Assembly: GCF_011764545.1 (NCBI RefSeq)
Contig: NZ_AP022870.1
Coordinates: 2,526,001 to 2,590,000 of the forward strand
DNA: 64,000 nt
From: Phytohabitans flavus
Lineage (GTDB): Bacteria; Actinomycetota; Actinomycetes; Mycobacteriales; Micromonosporaceae
Direction: 5' to 3'
The stretch's first letter is position 1, and every line of letters starts with the position of its first letter. Positions 10,277-19,205 of this stretch are shown one piece after another. Under the pieces are notes generated by a model. The model was given only the letters and a program-made list of their open reading frames with translations, made no database searches and was not told the DNA's origin. The position numbers were made by a program, and so were the translations under genes.

Positions 10277-11185
10277 CTATTCGGACAGTATGGCGTACGC
10301 GCGCACCGGGAAGGTGCCGAAGTCCCGTACGCGCGGCGGTGCGGCGTGCAGGCGGGCGCCGGTGGGCGGCAGCTTGTCGAGCCCGGTGAGGTGCTCCAGC
10401 ACCGGGATGCCGGCGGCGAGCAGGATCGAGTGGGCGGGGCGGGTGTCGCCGGCGGTGCTGTCGATGTTGACGCTGTCGATGCCGACGAGGCGGGCTCCCG
10501 CGGCGGCGAGCGCCTTGGCGCCGTCCTCGGTGAGGTATGGGGCGTCGGACGCGCCGTACTCCTCGGTGCCCCAGTGCCGGTCCCAGCCTGTGTGCAGCAG
10601 CACCGCGGCGCCGGCCACCTCGTACGGGGCCAGGGCCCGCGCGCTCACTCCCGGCTCGGCGCTACCGGTCACCCGGACGAGTACCACGGACAGGTCGGCG
10701 ACCGCGTCGAGCGGGAGACCGGCCAGATCGGTGCCGTCCGCGTACCGGTGGAAAGGGCTGTCGAGGTAGGTGCCCGTGTTGCCCACCATGCTGATGCGGT
10801 CGATGCCGAACTCGGTGCCGGGCGCGTAGCGCCCGCGCGACTCGGCCCGCGTCAGGTGTGGCGTGATCTCCGGTCCGGGCAGGCCGGGATAGGTGGTCAT
10901 GCCGGCGCTGATCACGTGGTTGAGCTCGACGAGCCGTCGCCCGCCGCCGCCGACAGCGGACCGCGACGCGACACGCGTGCCCTTGTGCGCCTCGGCGACG
11001 ACCCGCACGTCGCGCAGCCGCACCTCGCCGACCATCAGCAGGCCCAGCTCGCGCACGAACAGGTCGGCGAGCACGTCCTCGGCGACCTCGGCGCCGGGCA
11101 CGTCCAGCCGGAAGCCCCGCACCCGCAGGTCGCCCCCGTTGGTAAAGGTCACGTCGGCGTCGAAGGCCGCCCGGTACTCCGTCAT
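10277..11185 (-). CDS. cyclase-family (KynB-like) metal-dependent hydrolase
   Basis: 302 residues, ATG at 11185. The cyclase/kynurenine-formamidase fold occupies about residues 85-290, with the signature GTYLDSPFHRY (family pattern HxGTxxDxPxH; the first His is replaced, here NTGT) and LVGIDSVNIDS. The N-terminal ~70 residues (DVTFTNGGDLRVRGFRLDVP, then GLLMVGEVRL) are an extra segment I recall from other actinobacterial members. The substrate is unknown; formamides, lactones and cyclic amides are all possible for the family. Loss of the first metal-ligand position should be checked before assuming activity. Confidence 0.75.
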   Translation of the reverse strand: MTEYRAAFDADVTFTNGGDLRVRGFRLDVPGAEVAEDVLADLFVRELGLLMVGEVRLRDVRVVAEAHKGTRVASRSAVGGGGRRLVELNHVISAGMTTYPGLPGPEITPHLTRAESRGRYAPGTEFGIDRISMVGNTGTYLDSPFHRYADGTDLAGLPLDAVADLSVVLVRVTGSAEPGVSARALAPYEVAGAAVLLHTGWDRHWGTEEYGASDAPYLTEDGAKALAAAGARLVGIDSVNIDSTAGDTRPAHSILLAAGIPVLEHLTGLDKLPPTGARLHAAPPRVRDFGTFPVRAYAILSE

Positions 11186-11340
11186 GGCCTGATCGTCCCG
11201 TGCTCAGGCATTCAGCGGTAGCGCATGCTTCTACATCCCGCGTTCAGAATCCCTGAATTCCGGAGAGAACCCGGCGCCGGGCGGGTATCTCTGGCACGCG
11301 ACGGCGGCCCAACCGCCGGCGGGGGAGGGCGGAGGCGGTC

Positions 11341-12495
11341 ATGGGGGACAACTGGCGCACCAAGGTACGTCCGCGGCTGTTGCGGCGCTCCGAAAGCCGT
11401 ACCCCGACCGGTCCTCCGCCGGAGCTCTCGATGGACCCCCGGGCGGCCCAGGACGGCCAGGTCCCGCCGGTGGAGGAGAGCGTCGTCACGTCGGCGATCT
11501 ACGCCGGCGGGCGGCGGATGGATACCCCACAGACCGTGGCGGGGACCTCGGAGTGCATGCGGAACACGCCGAACGCGATGGCTTGGATCGGGCTGTACCG
11601 GCCGGCGGAGGCGCAGCTGCTGACCGTGGGTGAGGAGTTCGGGCTGCACGAGCTGGCGCTGGAGGACGCGATCGTCGCGCACCAGCGGCCGAAGCTGGAA
11701 CGGTACGGCGACACGCTCTTCGTGGTGCTGCGCGCGGCGCGCTACCTGGACGACCTGGAGGAGGTCGACTTCGGCGAGTTGCACCTGTTCGTCGGGCCCG
11801 AATTCGTGGTCACCGTGCGGCACGGCGCGGCGCCGGACCTGCCTGCCGTGCGCCGGCGGCTGGAGGGGGACCCGAAGCTGCTGGCGCGGGGTCCGGAGGC
11901 GGTGCTGTACGCGATCCTGGACACGGTGGTGGACGGGTACGCGCCGGTGATCGCCGGCCTCCAGAACGACATCGACGAGATCGAGACCCAGGTGTTCGGC
12001 GGCGACCCGAAGGTGTCCCGCCGCATCTACGAGCTGTCCCGCGAGGTGGTCGAGTTCCAGCGGGCCACCCGGCCGCTGCTGGAGATCCTGGCGGGACTGA
12101 CCGCCGGGTTCGACAAGTACCGCACGGACCCCGAGTTGCGCCGCTACCTGGCGGACGTGGCCGACCACGCGACGACGGCGGCCGAGCGGGTGGACGGGTT
12201 CCGGCAGGCGCTCGCCGACATCCTCACCCTCAACGCGACGCTCGTCTCGCAGTCGCAGAACGAGGAGATCCGGCAGCTGACCCGCGCGTCGTTCGCGCAG
12301 AACGAAGAGATAAAGCGGGTCTCGGCCTGGGCGGCGATCCTGTTCGCGCCGACGCTGATCGGCACCATCTACGGGATGAACTTCGACCACATGCCGGAGC
12401 TGCACTGGCTGTTCGGCTACCCGTTCGCCCTCGCCCTCATGGCATTGACGTGCGCCACCCTGTACAGCTTGTTCCGTCATCGCGGCTGGCTCTGA
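11341..12495 (+). CDS. corA: CorA-family Mg2+/Co2+ channel
   Basis: 384-residue inner-membrane divalent cation channel. A long cytoplasmic N-terminal funnel (about 60-300, with the helix-rich DIDEIETQVFGG and FRQALADILTLNATLVSQSQN segments) is followed by two C-terminal membrane helices. The hallmark YGMNFDHMPE filter loop is near residue 345 and the C-terminus is short and basic. The start at 11341 is supported by GGCGGAGG upstream. The first ~40 residues are Arg/Pro-rich and of low conservation. It stands alone; the gene is followed within 7 bp by a dispersed repeat copy and then by a strong bidirectional hairpin. Confidence 0.9.
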   Translation: MGDNWRTKVRPRLLRRSESRTPTGPPPELSMDPRAAQDGQVPPVEESVVTSAIYAGGRRMDTPQTVAGTSECMRNTPNAMAWIGLYRPAEAQLLTVGEEFGLHELALEDAIVAHQRPKLERYGDTLFVVLRAARYLDDLEEVDFGELHLFVGPEFVVTVRHGAAPDLPAVRRRLEGDPKLLARGPEAVLYAILDTVVDGYAPVIAGLQNDIDEIETQVFGGDPKVSRRIYELSREVVEFQRATRPLLEILAGLTAGFDKYRTDPELRRYLADVADHATTAAERVDGFRQALADILTLNATLVSQSQNEEIRQLTRASFAQNEEIKRVSAWAAILFAPTLIGTIYGMNFDHMPELHWLFGYPFALALMALTCATLYSLFRHRGWL

Positions 12496-12501
12496 AGAAA
12501 T

Positions 12502-12562
12502 TGAGCTACCGCGGCGTTCGTCGTGGTCCAGACCGTCGCTCCCGCGGCCTCACCCTTCGCGT
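12502..12562 (+). repeat. dispersed ~60-bp repeat core, copy A
   Basis: Begins TGAGCTACCGCGGCG and ends CGCGGCCTCACCCTTCGCG, 7 bp after the corA stop. It closely matches sequences at 28152-28215, inverted at 28362-28424, and at 59425-59480. Confidence 0.75.
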
Positions 12563-12586
12563 TTGGCAAGCTCAGCCCCCAAAGGT

Positions 12587-12619
12587 GGGGCCGCCGCCAG
12601 CGGCGCTGGCGGCGGCCCC
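12587..12619. terminator. bidirectional hairpin terminator
   Basis: Perfect 15-bp stem GGGGCCGCCGCCAGC / GCTGGCGGCGGCCCC with loop GGC, between the convergent corA and M6 protease genes. Confidence 0.75.
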
Positions 12620-12635
12620 GAAAGGTGGTGCGGGG

Positions 12636-15473
12636 TTACGGCGCCGCGGGCGGCGGGGTCACCTGGACGGTGACCCACTTGTTGCCGTGGCCGGGGTAGA
12701 GCAGCCGGAACCCGACGCCGAAGTTGACGCCGGCGTCACCGGGGTTGCCCGTGCCGGTCAGGACGCCGCCACCCAGGTCGAGGCCGTACTGGCCCTTCGC
12801 CGGCTTGCCGTTCTTGTCCACGATCCGGACGGTGTACGGCGTGTTGCCCTCGGAGGGCAGCACGACCGACGCGTCGATGTCGCGGTAGAAGTACGGGTTG
12901 GCGGCGTTGAGGTCGGGCCGGTACTCGATACCGGGGTACCAGGTCTTGGCGTCGGTGAAGCTCGTGACGCCGGGCTGCGACTTGAACTTCGTGCAGTACG
13001 CGCTGAACGGCTCGTTCGGCGCCTCGTAGCAGTCGGTGAACGGGTACGTCTTGCCGAATCCGAACGCCGCGTTCGACGACTGCGGCCGGGACGGCAGGTT
13101 GTTGAGCCCCGACGGGTCCTTGTCGGCGGCCAGGCCCTGCCGGCGCAGCGGATCGAAGTGCGAGTCGACGATCAGCAGGCCGCCCTTGCTACCGATGCTC
13201 GGCGGGTCGCCCAGGTTGTTGAGGACCAGGTTGAGGTTGCCGTAGCTGGTGTCGCGGTACCACACCAGCAGACCCGGCGCGTTGTAGGGCACCCGCTCGA
13301 CCTTCCAGGCACCGTCCCGGTTGTAGTTCGTGTTGTACGCGTACTTCAGGCCCTCGTCGAAGCCGTCGTGGTTGCGCCACTCGGCGAGGTAGTAGTGCGC
13401 GTACGAGAACTTGCCGGGCGAGATGCTCCAGCCGGTGCCGGTCGTGTTGGTGAACGAGGTGACCGTCGGCGTCCAGCCGTTGTTGCCGCTCTCCGCGTCG
13501 TCCGACCAGGTCGTGGTGCCGTCCGCGGTGACCGAGAAGTCGTCCGTGAACCAGCCGACGTCCTCGAACGCCTCGTCGGTGGCGTACCGCAGCCGCAGCT
13601 GGACGGTCTGCCCCGCGAACGGGGTCAGGCTGACGTAGTCGTGCCGCCAGTCGCCGCCCGTGTTGCCGGTGAGGCCGTACTTCTTGTCGCCGAAGTCGTG
13701 CATCCGGCCGTGCGGGTCGGCGTAGCCGTCGTCCGTGGAGACGAGGGTGCCCGCCGCGTCGAAGACCTTCTGCTCGGCCCAGGTGGCGCCACCGTCGGTG
13801 GACACCTCGACGAAGCCGAAGTCCCAGTCCTCTTCGATCTGGTAGTGGTTCCACAGCCAGAACCGAATGTCGCCGCCGGCCGGAACCGCCAGCTCGCGGG
13901 TCATGCGGATGTCCGCCCACGCCTGGTCGTTGTTGGTCCACCACTGGCCCGTGCCGCTGTGCGGTGTGGAGAGGGCGACCTCCTTGGTGGGCAGGTTGAC
14001 CCGGACGCCGTCCTCGGTGCCCACCGGGGTGCGCGACGTCTGGCCCACCTTGACCCGGGCCGGGTCGTCGCCCGGGTTGAGGATCAGCGGGTCGGCCCAG
14101 CCGAGCACGAACTTGTCCCAGAGGCCCATGTGCGTCGGGATGCCCTGGAAGATCGGCCCGGTGTGCGAGCCGGAGGACATCAGGTCCCAGAAGTCGACGT
14201 CGGACTCGCCGCCGGACGCGATGTCGTACAGGTCCGGCAGGCCGAGGTCGTGGCCGTACTCGTGGGCGAAGACACCGACGCCGGAGTCCTCGGGCTGCAC
14301 GATGTAGTTGCTGATCATCGTGTTGGTACCCGGGATCGTGTGACCGGGGACGACGGTGGAGGAGTGGGCCCAGATCGCGTACGGACCCTGGGCACCGCCG
14401 CCACCGGACTTGTCCTCACCCGCGTGCACCAGCACCAGGTGGTCGACGACGCCGTCCGGCTCGTTGATGTTGCCGTCGCCGTCCGCGTCCGACACGTCCT
14501 CGAGGTCGTAGTCGGCCCACGGGAAGTTCGGGTTCTGCGCCGCGAGGACGTTGACCGCGTCGATGCCCAGCGTCGCCGCGCCGCCCGGGTTGTCCGGGTG
14601 CCCGTTCATGTCCTGGCTCTGGCCGGCCACCCACTCGCCGTCGACGAGCGTGCAGGTGTCGGCGCCGTACCACGCCTCGGAGTGCGGAACCGTCACCCAC
14701 GGGGTCGCCTCACCGTCTACGGTGTACGCCCCCTTCGACATCTCCAGGTACATGTTGTGCATCGTGTACCCACGCAGGTTGATGCCCCGCTTGCCGTCCG
14801 GGCCGCGCAGGTCCTTGCGCACTCGGTCGGTGATGCCGTCTCGGGTGTAGAGCATCTTGTTGTACAGGTCCGGCGAGAAGTCCGGCACCCAGAAGCTGTT
14901 GTTGTCCGGGTGGGACGCGTTGGCCGGGTTCGGGATGTTGTTGTGCAGCGGCCCGCTCTGTACGTTGCCGGGCACGCAGTCGCGTTCGTTCTGCGGAGTG
15001 GTGGCGTCGTCGAATGTCGCCTGCGGCACCATCACACCGGAGAAGTCGTCATTCGCGTTCGGGTTGAACTCGACGAGAATTGTCAGCAGCTTCGCGACCT
15101 GGGTCTCGTCGGCCTGCTTGTAGCGGATGTGCCGGGGGTTCTTGCCGGTGCGGATCGCTTCGGCCTCGGTCCTGGCCAGGCTGCGGGCGGCGACCGGGTT
15201 GCCCTCGGAGAACTTGCGACCGTACTGGGTCACCGGGTCCGGCTGCGCCTGCTTGACCTTGTGCTTGCCGGCCGTGGTCACGACTTCTTTGCCGTCCGAG
15301 GCGCGCTCCACCTTCGGCTCGACATAGTTGATGTAGAAGTCACGGTCCGTCGGGATGAATCTGGCGGGGCGGTCAGCCGCCGCTGGACCGGCCGAGGTCA
15401 CCGACACACCAGCGATTGCGACGACCAGCATGGGTACCGAAATCAGTGCCCGTCTTTTCCTGCTTGTCCACAT
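12636..15473 (-). CDS. secreted immune-inhibitor-A-type M6 metalloprotease
   Basis: 945-residue exported zinc endopeptidase. The signal peptide is MWTSRKRRALISVPMLVVAI to AGPAAA. The catalytic zinc motif HEYGHDLGLPDLYD lies near residue 404, matching the M6 pattern HExxHxxGxxD. The N-terminal ~200 residues look like a propeptide plus the start of the catalytic domain. The C-terminal half has jelly-roll segments (WFTDDFSVTADGTTTW, DIRFWLWNHYQIEEDWDFG) like those of InhA. ATG at 15473. It probably digests extracellular protein. It is monocistronic, with a shared terminator at its 3' end. Confidence 0.9.
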   Translation of the reverse strand: MWTSRKRRALISVPMLVVAIAGVSVTSAGPAAADRPARFIPTDRDFYINYVEPKVERASDGKEVVTTAGKHKVKQAQPDPVTQYGRKFSEGNPVAARSLARTEAEAIRTGKNPRHIRYKQADETQVAKLLTILVEFNPNANDDFSGVMVPQATFDDATTPQNERDCVPGNVQSGPLHNNIPNPANASHPDNNSFWVPDFSPDLYNKMLYTRDGITDRVRKDLRGPDGKRGINLRGYTMHNMYLEMSKGAYTVDGEATPWVTVPHSEAWYGADTCTLVDGEWVAGQSQDMNGHPDNPGGAATLGIDAVNVLAAQNPNFPWADYDLEDVSDADGDGNINEPDGVVDHLVLVHAGEDKSGGGGAQGPYAIWAHSSTVVPGHTIPGTNTMISNYIVQPEDSGVGVFAHEYGHDLGLPDLYDIASGGESDVDFWDLMSSGSHTGPIFQGIPTHMGLWDKFVLGWADPLILNPGDDPARVKVGQTSRTPVGTEDGVRVNLPTKEVALSTPHSGTGQWWTNNDQAWADIRMTRELAVPAGGDIRFWLWNHYQIEEDWDFGFVEVSTDGGATWAEQKVFDAAGTLVSTDDGYADPHGRMHDFGDKKYGLTGNTGGDWRHDYVSLTPFAGQTVQLRLRYATDEAFEDVGWFTDDFSVTADGTTTWSDDAESGNNGWTPTVTSFTNTTGTGWSISPGKFSYAHYYLAEWRNHDGFDEGLKYAYNTNYNRDGAWKVERVPYNAPGLLVWYRDTSYGNLNLVLNNLGDPPSIGSKGGLLIVDSHFDPLRRQGLAADKDPSGLNNLPSRPQSSNAAFGFGKTYPFTDCYEAPNEPFSAYCTKFKSQPGVTSFTDAKTWYPGIEYRPDLNAANPYFYRDIDASVVLPSEGNTPYTVRIVDKNGKPAKGQYGLDLGGGVLTGTGNPGDAGVNFGVGFRLLYPGHGNKWVTVQVTPPPAAP

Positions 15474-15789
15474 AGTCCCCCGCTGGATGTACGACGTAAC
15501 AACGTCCTCCCCTTTCCGCGCGCGTCAGTGCACGAGGTGATCACCGCACGTACCCGGTCGGACACGCGGGCGACGAGAGGACGCTATGCCACACCCGGTC
15601 CATGGACAACCACCGTTGCCGATTGAGCGGCGGGCGAGTTCGATCAACCGGACAGTTGGTGCTTGTCCGTCATGCCGGGCTCGTCGACCCGGCCGACCCG
15701 AGCCTGGGGCGCCGTGCTGCCACTACTCCGCCGCGCCTGAAAAGCGTGGACTCCGGGCACGGGGGTACCTGCCAAAGGGGGTGAGAGCT
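15474..15789. other. 316-bp divergent intergenic region
   Basis: Lies between the minus-strand protease and a small plus-strand gene. I see no convincing small gene. A possible weak hairpin (GGACAgttggtgctTGTCC, about 15652-15670) is the only structure noted. Promoters for both genes should be here, but no clear -35/-10 pair stands out. Confidence 0.35.
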
Positions 15790-15972
15790 ATGACGGACAA
15801 CAGTGCGGAGCGGCGGCGGGAGAAGCAGCCGCGGACCGGTGCGGAGCAGCCGTGGGAGCCGGAGGACCTGGTGATCTCGGAAGGGAAGGATCCCACGCCG
15901 GAAAGGCTCGAGGAGGCGCGGCGCCGGCTGGCCGACGAAGGGCCCTCGGCGATCGAGCGGTCGGCGCCGTAA
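15790..15972 (+). CDS. small charged hypothetical protein
   Basis: 60 residues from the ATG at 15790, preceded by GGGGGTGAG; the long upstream extension to 15586 is rejected. It is rich in Glu and Arg: WEPEDLVISEGKDPTPERLE, then ARRRLADEGPSAIER. It has no membrane segment and is probably helical. I recall similar small proteins in Micromonosporaceae without known function. Confidence 0.6.
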   Translation: MTDNSAERRREKQPRTGAEQPWEPEDLVISEGKDPTPERLEEARRRLADEGPSAIERSAP

Positions 15973-16047
15973 CGGCCGGCTACCGGGCGTTGCCTGGCCC
16001 TGAGGGCTGCTGTACCGTCGCCTACGCCCTAAACCGGCACGGGGCCG

Positions 16048-17496
16048 GTGGCAGGGCTTCGGGGAATAGTGCTGTGGCGCCTGTTGCGCGGTCATTGGCC
16101 ATTTCTCGTGGTGGTCGCCGCGGGTGCGGCATTCCGCGTGCTGGCGATGATCGGGTATTCGCCGGGGTTCTGGTTTTTCGGTGACTCCACCATTTACGTC
16201 AATGGTGCGTACACCCATGTTCCCAACCCGTCCCGGCCGTACGGGTACTCGTTCGTACTTTCGGTACTGTCGCCGCTGCATTCGGTCCGCCTGATCATCG
16301 GCCTTCAGCACCTGCTCGGCCTCGCGGTGGCGATACTCATGTACGCCTTCCTGCGCCGCCGCGACCTCGCCCGGTGGCTGGCCACGATCGCCGTCGCGCC
16401 GATCCTGCTGGACGCGCGCACCGTGCTGCTGGAGCACTTCCTGATCGCCGAGTCGCTCTTCATCGCGCTGCTGGTGGGCGCGGTGATCGCGCTGTGCTGG
16501 TCGGAGCGGCCGGGCTGGTGGGCCGCGGCCGGCGGCGGGACGCTGCTCGCGGCGGCCGCCCTGACCCGTACGATCGCGCTGCCGCTGGTCGTCGTCGTGG
16601 CGCTCTACCTGCTGGTACGCCGTGCCGGGCTGCTGCGCGTCGGCGCCTTCGCCATGGCGTTCGCCATACCGCTGGCCGGGTACGCGGTGTGGTACGAGCA
16701 CCACCACGGCACCTACTCGCTGGGCACGTTCACCGGCCGGTTCATGTGGGCCCGCACCATGTCGTTCGTCGACTGTGCCAAGGTCCACAACCTCACCGCG
16801 CGGGAGCGGCAGATCTGCCCGCCCGAGCCGCTGGGTGAGCGGAGGGCCGTCGACCTGTACATCTGGTCGCGCGCCTCGCCGGCCGCCAAGTTTCAGAAGC
16901 GGGAGCACGACGCGATGTTCGCGTCGTTCGCGCGCAAGGCGATCATGGCCCAGCCGCTCGACTACGCCCGGACCGTCGCGGTCGAGACGTGGTTCATGGT
17001 GCGCGTCGGCCCGGATCCCGACGACCGGTATTCGTGCTTCGACCAGCTGTGGAGCTTTCCCACCGCCGGGCTGACCAACTGCCAGCCGATCATGGCGCCC
17101 GAGGACATCGCGACGCGGCGCGAGGGGGTCAACGGGTCGGAGCACCGGACCGCCCTCACCGGCCCGCTACACACTTACAGCCAGGTGGGGACGCTGCCGG
17201 CCACGTTCACCGCGCTCTGCCTCCTGCTCGCGATCGCCGCGCCGCTGGTCCGGCGCTGGCGGCGGGTGGCGCAGGACCGGCGGGACGTGATCGACGGGCT
17301 GTTCCTGACCGGCGTCGCGTTCGGCATGATCGTCATCTCGGTCGCGACGTCGGTGATGGAGCCCCGGTACACGGTGCCGTCGATCCCGCTGGCCGCCATG
17401 GGCGCGGCCCTCGCGCTCAGGCGCGGACACCGCGCCCGCGCACCGGAGCCCACGCTCACGCCCGCGGCCGCGCCGGCGGAGCAGATCGCGGCCTGA
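16048..17496 (+). CDS. polytopic membrane protein, GT39/GT-C glycosyltransferase-like
   Basis: 482 residues with about ten hydrophobic helices. The first helix follows RLLRGHWPFLVVVAAGAAFR. The first extracytoplasmic loop carries GYSPGFWFFGDSTIYVNGA, where an acidic residue after the first helix is the GT-C hallmark. Next come YGYSFVLSVLSP, the region LLEHFLIAESLFIALL, and a large loop with several Cys (DCAKVHNLTARERQICPP; CFDQLW; TNCQPI). The start is the GTG at 16048. It probably transfers a sugar from a polyprenyl carrier on the outer face of the membrane; donor and acceptor are unknown. Confidence 0.7.
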   Translation: MAGLRGIVLWRLLRGHWPFLVVVAAGAAFRVLAMIGYSPGFWFFGDSTIYVNGAYTHVPNPSRPYGYSFVLSVLSPLHSVRLIIGLQHLLGLAVAILMYAFLRRRDLARWLATIAVAPILLDARTVLLEHFLIAESLFIALLVGAVIALCWSERPGWWAAAGGGTLLAAAALTRTIALPLVVVVALYLLVRRAGLLRVGAFAMAFAIPLAGYAVWYEHHHGTYSLGTFTGRFMWARTMSFVDCAKVHNLTARERQICPPEPLGERRAVDLYIWSRASPAAKFQKREHDAMFASFARKAIMAQPLDYARTVAVETWFMVRVGPDPDDRYSCFDQLWSFPTAGLTNCQPIMAPEDIATRREGVNGSEHRTALTGPLHTYSQVGTLPATFTALCLLLAIAAPLVRRWRRVAQDRRDVIDGLFLTGVAFGMIVISVATSVMEPRYTVPSIPLAAMGAALALRRGHRARAPEPTLTPAAAPAEQIAA

Positions 17497-17636
17497 GACG
17501 GCCGTCGCCGGGCGGGGAGTATCCCGTCCGGCGAAGTGGTGGCGCAGGCGATAGGGAAAGCCGGTAAACGCCAGAAATCGGGACGGTTCCGTGCGGAGGA
17601 TAGGGCGCAGGCCGTCACGAGAGAGGCAGGGCCACC

Positions 17637-18470
17637 ATGTCGTTTGTGAAGGTCGGCGCCGAGAACGGCGCCGACATCAAGCTCTACTACGAGGACCACG
17701 GGCAAGGACAGCCCGTGGTGCTGATCCACGGGTACCCGTTGAACGGGCGCTCGTGGGAGCGGCAGCACCGTGAGCTTCTGGACGCCGGCTACCGGGTGAT
17801 CGCGTACGACCGGCGCGGGTGGGGCATGTCAAGCCGTCCCACGCTGGGGTACGACTACGACACCTTCGCCAGCGACCTGAACATGCTCATGGAGCAGCTC
17901 GACCTCAGCGACGCCGTGCTTGTCGGCTTCTCGATGGGCACCGGCGAGGTGACCCGCTACCTGGGCAACTTCGGCTCGTCCCGGGTAACCAAGGCGGCGC
18001 TGCTCGGCGCGATCCCGCCGTTTCTGCTGAAGACCGGCGACAACCCCGAGGGCGTCGACCAGCAGGTGTTCGACGACATCAAGAGCTCGATCCTGGCTGA
18101 CCGGTACGCGTACTTCAAGATGTTCTTCGACAACTTCTACAACGTCGACAAGCTGGCCCCGACCCGGATCAGCCCGCAGGCGTGGCAGGCCAGCTTCAAC
18201 GTGGCCGCGGACGGCTCGCCGTGGGCCTCCTACGTGTGCGTCGACTCGTGGCTGACCGACTTCCGCGGCGACCTACCGAAGATCGACGTGCCGGTGCTGG
18301 TCATCCACGGCACCGAGGACCGGATCCTGCCGTTCCCGAATACCGCCCAGCGGCTGCCCGCCCTGCTCAAGGACGTGCGGCTGGTACCGGTCGAAGGCGG
18401 GCCGCACAACGTCGGGTGGACCCACCCGGAAGAGGTGAACCCGGCGCTGATGGGCTTCCTGGCGGAGTAG
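17637..18470 (+). CDS. alpha/beta hydrolase, non-heme chloroperoxidase-like
   Basis: 277 residues, ATG at 17637 with a GAGAGGCAGG upstream. The alpha/beta-hydrolase fold is clear: VLIHGYPLNGRSW oxyanion loop, nucleophile elbow GFSMGTGE (Ser near residue 99), an acid Asp in VIHGTEDRILPF, and a catalytic His in EGGPHNVGWTHPEE. The YDRRGWGMSSRP segment and length match the cofactor-free haloperoxidase/esterase group. True substrates of this group are usually esters. It ends in front of a hairpin region and converges on the next gene. Confidence 0.85.
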   Translation: MSFVKVGAENGADIKLYYEDHGQGQPVVLIHGYPLNGRSWERQHRELLDAGYRVIAYDRRGWGMSSRPTLGYDYDTFASDLNMLMEQLDLSDAVLVGFSMGTGEVTRYLGNFGSSRVTKAALLGAIPPFLLKTGDNPEGVDQQVFDDIKSSILADRYAYFKMFFDNFYNVDKLAPTRISPQAWQASFNVAADGSPWASYVCVDSWLTDFRGDLPKIDVPVLVIHGTEDRILPFPNTAQRLPALLKDVRLVPVEGGPHNVGWTHPEEVNPALMGFLAE

Positions 18471-18485
18471 TGGGCGCTCGCCTCA

Positions 18486-18533
18486 TGTGGCTGGCGGGGC
18501 GGGTTTCCCTCCCGCTCCGCGGGGCCGGCCACA
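18486..18533. terminator. probable bidirectional hairpin
   Basis: Outer arms TGTGGC / GGCCACA with an inner GC-rich pairing (GCGGGGCGGG against CCCGCTCCGC) between convergent genes. The pairing is imperfect. Confidence 0.4.
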
Positions 18534-18536
18534 GCC

Positions 18537-19205
18537 TCAGCGGCGCGCGCGGTGCAGCGCCGCGGCCAGCGCCTCTTCCACGTCCGCGTCGGTGAGCTGG
18601 GCGAAGTCCGTGTACCACTCGCCAACCGCGACGAAGTCCGCCGGCTGCATCACGCAGTAGACGTCGTCCGCCTCCTCGCTCAGCAGCGGGGCGGCCTGTG
18701 CCGCGCAGACCGGCGCCGCGAAGTCCAGCCGGGACGGCTCCCGCGCCCGTATCGCGCGCAGCGCGGCTCGCGCGGTGACGCCGGTGGCGAGGCCGTCGTC
18801 GACGATCACGACGGGCCGGCCCTCGACCCGGGGCGGCGGGCGGTCGCCGCGGTACCGGAGCAGCCGCCGCTGGGCCTCGGCCCGCTCCCGTTCCACCTCC
18901 GGTTCGAGGCGCTCGGGGTCGAGGCCGAACTGGTACAGCGAGCGGTGGTCGAAGACCGCCGGCCCGCCCGCGGTGACCGCGCCGATACCGAGCTCGGGCT
19001 GGCCGGGCATGCCGATCTTGCGGGCGACGAGCACGTCGAGCTCGCCGTCGAGCGCCTCCGCGACGTACCGCGCCACCGGTACGCCGCCGCGCGGCAGGCC
19101 GAGCACCAGCGTGCCCTGGCCGACCAGCTCCGGCGCCCGGGTCGTGACCGCCTCGGCGAGGACCCGTCCGGCCTCGTCGCGGTCGGTGAACTGTGACTCA
19201 CGCAT
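18537..19205 (-). CDS. phosphoribosyltransferase-domain protein
   Basis: 222 residues. The PRPP-binding signature VVIVDDGLATGVTA is near residue 120, after the flexible-loop-like GLPRGGVPVARYVAE at about 35-50. The start is the ATG at 19205, with GGAAGG on the minus strand about 8 nt before it; a GTG three codons earlier is possible. The start overlaps the stop of the upstream hydrolase by 8 bp, implying translational coupling. Proteins of this type often occur fused or next to a dienelactone-hydrolase-like domain, as here. The nucleobase substrate and physiological role are unknown. Confidence 0.8.
   Translation of the reverse strand: MRESQFTDRDEAGRVLAEAVTTRAPELVGQGTLVLGLPRGGVPVARYVAEALDGELDVLVARKIGMPGQPELGIGAVTAGGPAVFDHRSLYQFGLDPERLEPEVERERAEAQRRLLRYRGDRPPPRVEGRPVVIVDDGLATGVTARAALRAIRAREPSRLDFAAPVCAAQAAPLLSEEADDVYCVMQPADFVAVGEWYTDFAQLTDADVEEALAAALHRARR

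Noticed and set aside
11243-11257. Inverted repeat TTCAG-aatcc-CTGAA upstream of corA, considered as part of a Mg2+ riboswitch
   Set aside because: Only 5-bp arms and no M-box-like conserved core seen.
12450-15626. 1058-codon plus-strand reading frame opposite the M6 protease
   Set aside because: Composition is that of an antisense shadow; the minus strand carries a signal peptide and a zinc motif.
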